DNA of 6,104 nt, from the NCBI GenBank assembly GCA_016872875.1, contig VGYW01000477.1:1-6104 (forward strand). Reading direction: 5' to 3'. The notes below the pieces were generated by a model. That model saw nothing but the letters and a program-made list of their open reading frames with translations. It did not search any database and was not told the origin of the DNA. Shown one piece after another: positions 4,272 through 6,104 of this stretch. Each line of letters starts with the position of its first letter. Position 1 is the first letter of the stretch. A program made the translations under genes and the position numbers. This stretch comes from Planctomycetota bacterium (GTDB taxonomy: Bacteria; Planctomycetota; PUPC01; DSUN01).

Positions 4272-5789
4272 GTGGAACTGCATGAGCTGACGGGACACGC
4301 GATACGCGGCAGGGTGGTGGCCGGGGAGCTGACGGCCGAGGCCGCGGCACGGGCTTGCCTTGCGCGCATCGAGGCGCTGGAGGGGCGGCTCCACGCCTTC
4401 GTGTCGGTGGACCCCGAGGGGGCGCTACGGCGAGCACGGGAGATTGACGCGGCGCTCGCACGGGGAGAGAGGCCAGGGCCGCTGTGCGGCATCCCCATCG
4501 CGCTCAAGGACAACCTTTGCACGGCGGGCGTGCGAACCACCTGCTCCTCCAAAATCCTGGCGAACTACGTGCCGCCCTACGACGCGACGGTGGTGGAGCG
4601 GGTGCTGGCCGCGGGCGCGGTGCCCGTGGGGAAGACGAATCTCGACGAGTTCGCAATGGGCTCGTCAACCGAGAACTCGGCCTTCGGGCCGACGCGGAAC
4701 CCGTGGGACCTCGAGCGGGTGCCAGGGGGCTCGAGCGGCGGCTCGGCGGCGGCCGCCGCCGCAGGCGAGGCGCTCATGGCCCTGGGCTCCGACACCGGCG
4801 GCTCGATACGCCTCCCCGCCAGCTTCTGCGGCGTGGTGGGACTCAAGCCCACCTACGGGCGCGTCTCGCGCTACGGCCTCGTGGCCTTCGCCTCATCCCT
4901 CGATCAGATTGGGCCGATCGCGCGGGACGTTACGGACGCCGCGCTGCTCCTCGGCGTGATCGCGCCCCACGACCCGCGCGACGCCACCTCGGCCCCCGTG
5001 CCAGTGCCGGACTATGTTGGCCAGTTGGAGGCTGACATTCGCGGGCGGCGGCTCGGCCTGCCGCGGGAGTTCTTCATCGAGGGGATTGACCGCGAGGTGG
5101 AGAGCGCGGTGCGCGGCGCCTGCGACGTGTTGGCCCGCCAGGGGGCCGAGATCGTCGAGGTCTCGCTGCCACACAACCGCATTGACGTGCGGGACGGCCA
5201 GATGTCGGCCTACGCCGTGGCCGCCTACTACGTGATCGCCACGGCCGAGGCGAGCTCGAACCTCGCCCGCTACGACGGCGCCCATTTCGGCCACCGCACC
5301 GCGGAGAGCGTGGGCATGGTCGAGATGTTCTCGCGGTCGCGGGCGGAGGGCTTCGGGCCGGAGGTCAAGCGCCGCATCATCCTGGGCACCTACGCCCTCA
5401 GCTCCGGCTACTACGACGCCTACTACCTCAAGGCGTCGAGGGTCCGCTCCCTCATCAGGCGCGACTTCGACGCGGCGTTCCGCGCCGTGGACGCCATCGC
5501 GTGCCCGGTCTCGCCCACGCCCGCCTTCCGCATCGGCGAGAGGGTGGACGACCCGCTCCGCATGTACATGGGCGACGTCTTCACCCTCTCCTGCAATCTG
5601 GCGGGCCTCCCGGGCATCAGCGTCCCCTGTGGCTTCACAAAGGGCGGCCTCCCGATCGGCCTCCAACTCCTCGGCACGCCCTTCGACGAGCTCGGCCTGC
5701 TCCAACTGGCGAGGGCCTATGAGAGAGTGACCGACCACCATCGGCGTCGCGCGCCGCTGAAGAGCGAGTGTGGCCCCCAGCTCTGGTGA
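4272..5789 (+). CDS. gatA: Asp/Glu-tRNA amidotransferase subunit A
   Basis: GatA is the amidase-signature subunit of GatCAB. It hydrolyses glutamine and channels ammonia to GatB, which converts misacylated Glu-tRNA(Gln) or Asp-tRNA(Asn) to the amidated form. The 505 residues match the family's usual length of about 480-500. The catalytic Lys-cisSer-Ser triad is intact at K79 (GIPIALKDN), S154 ([11 protein letters not shown]) and S178 ([10 protein letters not shown]), the same numbers I recall for the S. aureus enzyme. Other GatA hallmarks are [20 protein letters not shown] (121-140), [20 protein letters not shown] (190-209), [10 protein letters not shown] (211-220) and [13 protein letters not shown] (324-336), the last separating GatA from general amidases. 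The start is GTG 4272, giving the family-typical MELHELT; the ribosome site is weak (GGGGGA, 4263-4268, close spacing). gatC is not upstream and gatB is not within the 315 bp downstream, so the complex is encoded at dispersed loci or gatB lies beyond the window. Confidence 0.97.
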   Translation: MELHELTGHAIRGRVVAGELTAEAAARACLARIEALEGRLHAFVSVDPEGALRRAREIDAALARGERPGPLCGIPIALKDNLCTAGVRTTCSSKILANYVPPYDATVVERVLAAGAVPVGKTNLDEFAMGSSTENSAFGPTRNPWDLERVPGGSSGGSAAAAAAGEALMALGSDTGGSIRLPASFCGVVGLKPTYGRVSRYGLVAFASSLDQIGPIARDVTDAALLLGVIAPHDPRDATSAPVPVPDYVGQLEADIRGRRLGLPREFFIEGIDREVESAVRGACDVLARQGAEIVEVSLPHNRIDVRDGQMSAYAVAAYYVIATAEASSNLARYDGAHFGHRTAESVGMVEMFSRSRAEGFGPEVKRRIILGTYALSSGYYDAYYLKASRVRSLIRRDFDAAFRAVDAIACPVSPTPAFRIGERVDDPLRMYMGDVFTLSCNLAGLPGISVPCGFTKGGLPIGLQLLGTPFDELGLLQLARAYERVTDHHRRRAPLKSECGPQLW

Positions 5790-5790
5790 T

Positions 5791-5820
5791 GCTCTTCGGC
5801 TCCGAAGCTCCGAAGGGAGC
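5791..5820. terminator. Hairpin just after the gatA stop (possible terminator)
   Basis: Starting one base after the gatA stop, bases 5791-5799 pair with 5810-5820 (GCTC+TTCGG with CCGAA+GG bulge+GAGC). A competing compact hairpin, CTTCGG-CT-CCGAAG, spans 5794-5807. There is no T tract, so intrinsic termination is uncertain. Confidence 0.35.
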
Positions 5821-5832
5821 GTACCATAGCAG

Positions 5833-5983
5833 CCCAGGGCGAAGCCCTGGGAAAAGTGGACGGCCAGATTCAGCCCTGTAGGGGCGTACTAGCCGCCATA
5901 GGTACGGTTCGGCGCCCGGGACCACATAGTACGCCCTTTCAGGGCTGACCTACGCGTCACCCTCTTCCCAGGGCTTCGCCCTG
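5833..5983. repeat. Nested palindromic repeat element of about 150 bp
   Basis: The ends are inverted copies: 5835-5853 equals the reverse complement of 5965-5983 (19 of 19). Each end is itself a hairpin, CCCAGGGC-GAA-GCCCTGGG (5833-5851) and CAGGGC-TTC-GCCCTG (5969-5983). Inside lies a second inverted pair, 5871-5890 with 5928-5947 (18 of 20), around a 37-base centre; the right member also folds alone (GCCCT-TTC-AGGGC, 5933-5945). This resembles the palindromic intergenic repeats common in planctomycete-like genomes and REP/BIME-type elements mobilised by IS200-like transposases; that relation is inferred. No transposase lies here. Confidence 0.85.
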
Positions 5984-6011
5984 ATCTTTGCCCACATCTC
6001 GGGGCCTTGTA

Positions 6012-6104
6012 GCCCGCCGACGCGGGCGACCCAGCCGTAGCCCAGGGCGACCGAAGGGAGCCCTGGGATCGCGCGTCCCCCCCATCCAAGCCCCCGAAGG
6101 GGGC
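6012..6104. repeat. Cluster of three further GC-rich hairpins
   Basis: GCCCGC-CGAC-GCGGGC occupies 6012-6027. CCCAGGGC (6041-6048) pairs with GCCCTGGG (6060-6067) across an 11-base loop, repeating the same 8-bp stem as 5833-5851. GCCCCC-GAA-GGGGGC occupies 6090-6104, at the window edge. No gene is seen in 5790-6104; this stretch holds only palindromes and may continue beyond the window. Confidence 0.8.

Noticed and set aside
4893..5741. A 282-codon minus-strand frame inside gatA
   Set aside because: It lies entirely within gatA and is explained by GC-rich codon bias on the opposite strand.
5635..5925. A 96-codon minus-strand frame running from the palindromic region into gatA
   Set aside because: About one third is repeat sequence and the rest is antisense gatA; I found no supporting ribosome site or family motif.

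Overview
The window is a GC-rich bacterial chromosome segment with five recognisable protein genes plus one 57-residue small ORF, all on the + strand. Strong Shine-Dalgarno sequences precede most genes. The intergenic gaps are unusually rich in inverted and tandem repeats. The gene content (an exported ARPP-1-domain protein, a divergent URO-D-family/corrinoid-protein pair, a GspF-like three-helix membrane protein) and the nested CCCAGGGC/GCCCTGGG palindromes remind me of Planctomycetota or related PVC-type genomes. That assignment is inference from general familiarity, not a proof.

Layout. 1-284: no gene; several hairpins, then a leader whose Shine-Dalgarno lies in a possible alternative-pairing switch. 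285-1343: secreted ARPP-1-domain protein. 1344-1597: a 9-bp tandem repeat (8 fixed bases + 1 variable), a candidate sigma-70-type promoter and an inverted array of 8-bp units. 1598-3647: a tight three-gene operon made of a URO-D-fold methyltransferase-like protein, the unrecognised small ORF (2819-2992), and a cobalamin-binding corrinoid protein with an intact DxHxxG motif. 3648-3782: a second inverted array, with 10-bp units. 3783-4193: three-helix membrane protein. 4272-5789: gatA, the amidase subunit of the Glu/Asp-tRNA amidotransferase, with its full Lys-Ser-Ser triad. 5790-6104: no gene; a cluster of GC-rich palindromes including a nested element of about 150 bp.

How the genes relate. 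The URO-D-like protein and the corrinoid protein very likely work together in corrinoid-dependent methyl transfer: the corrinoid protein carries the methyl group and the URO-D-like protein moves it on or off the cobalt. The substrate-specific methyltransferase and the corrinoid reactivase are not in the window, so the substrate is unknown. The other genes have no evident functional link to this module; gatA stands without gatC or gatB in view.

The most unusual signals are (1) three intergenic arrays built on the same plan, a fixed 6-8 bp core followed by 1-2 freely varying bases, two of them arranged as mirror-image arms around a short spacer; (2) the small ORF embedded in the corrinoid operon; and (3) a URO-D-family protein in which I cannot find the usual His-x-Cys zinc motif of MtaA/CmuA-type methyltransferases.
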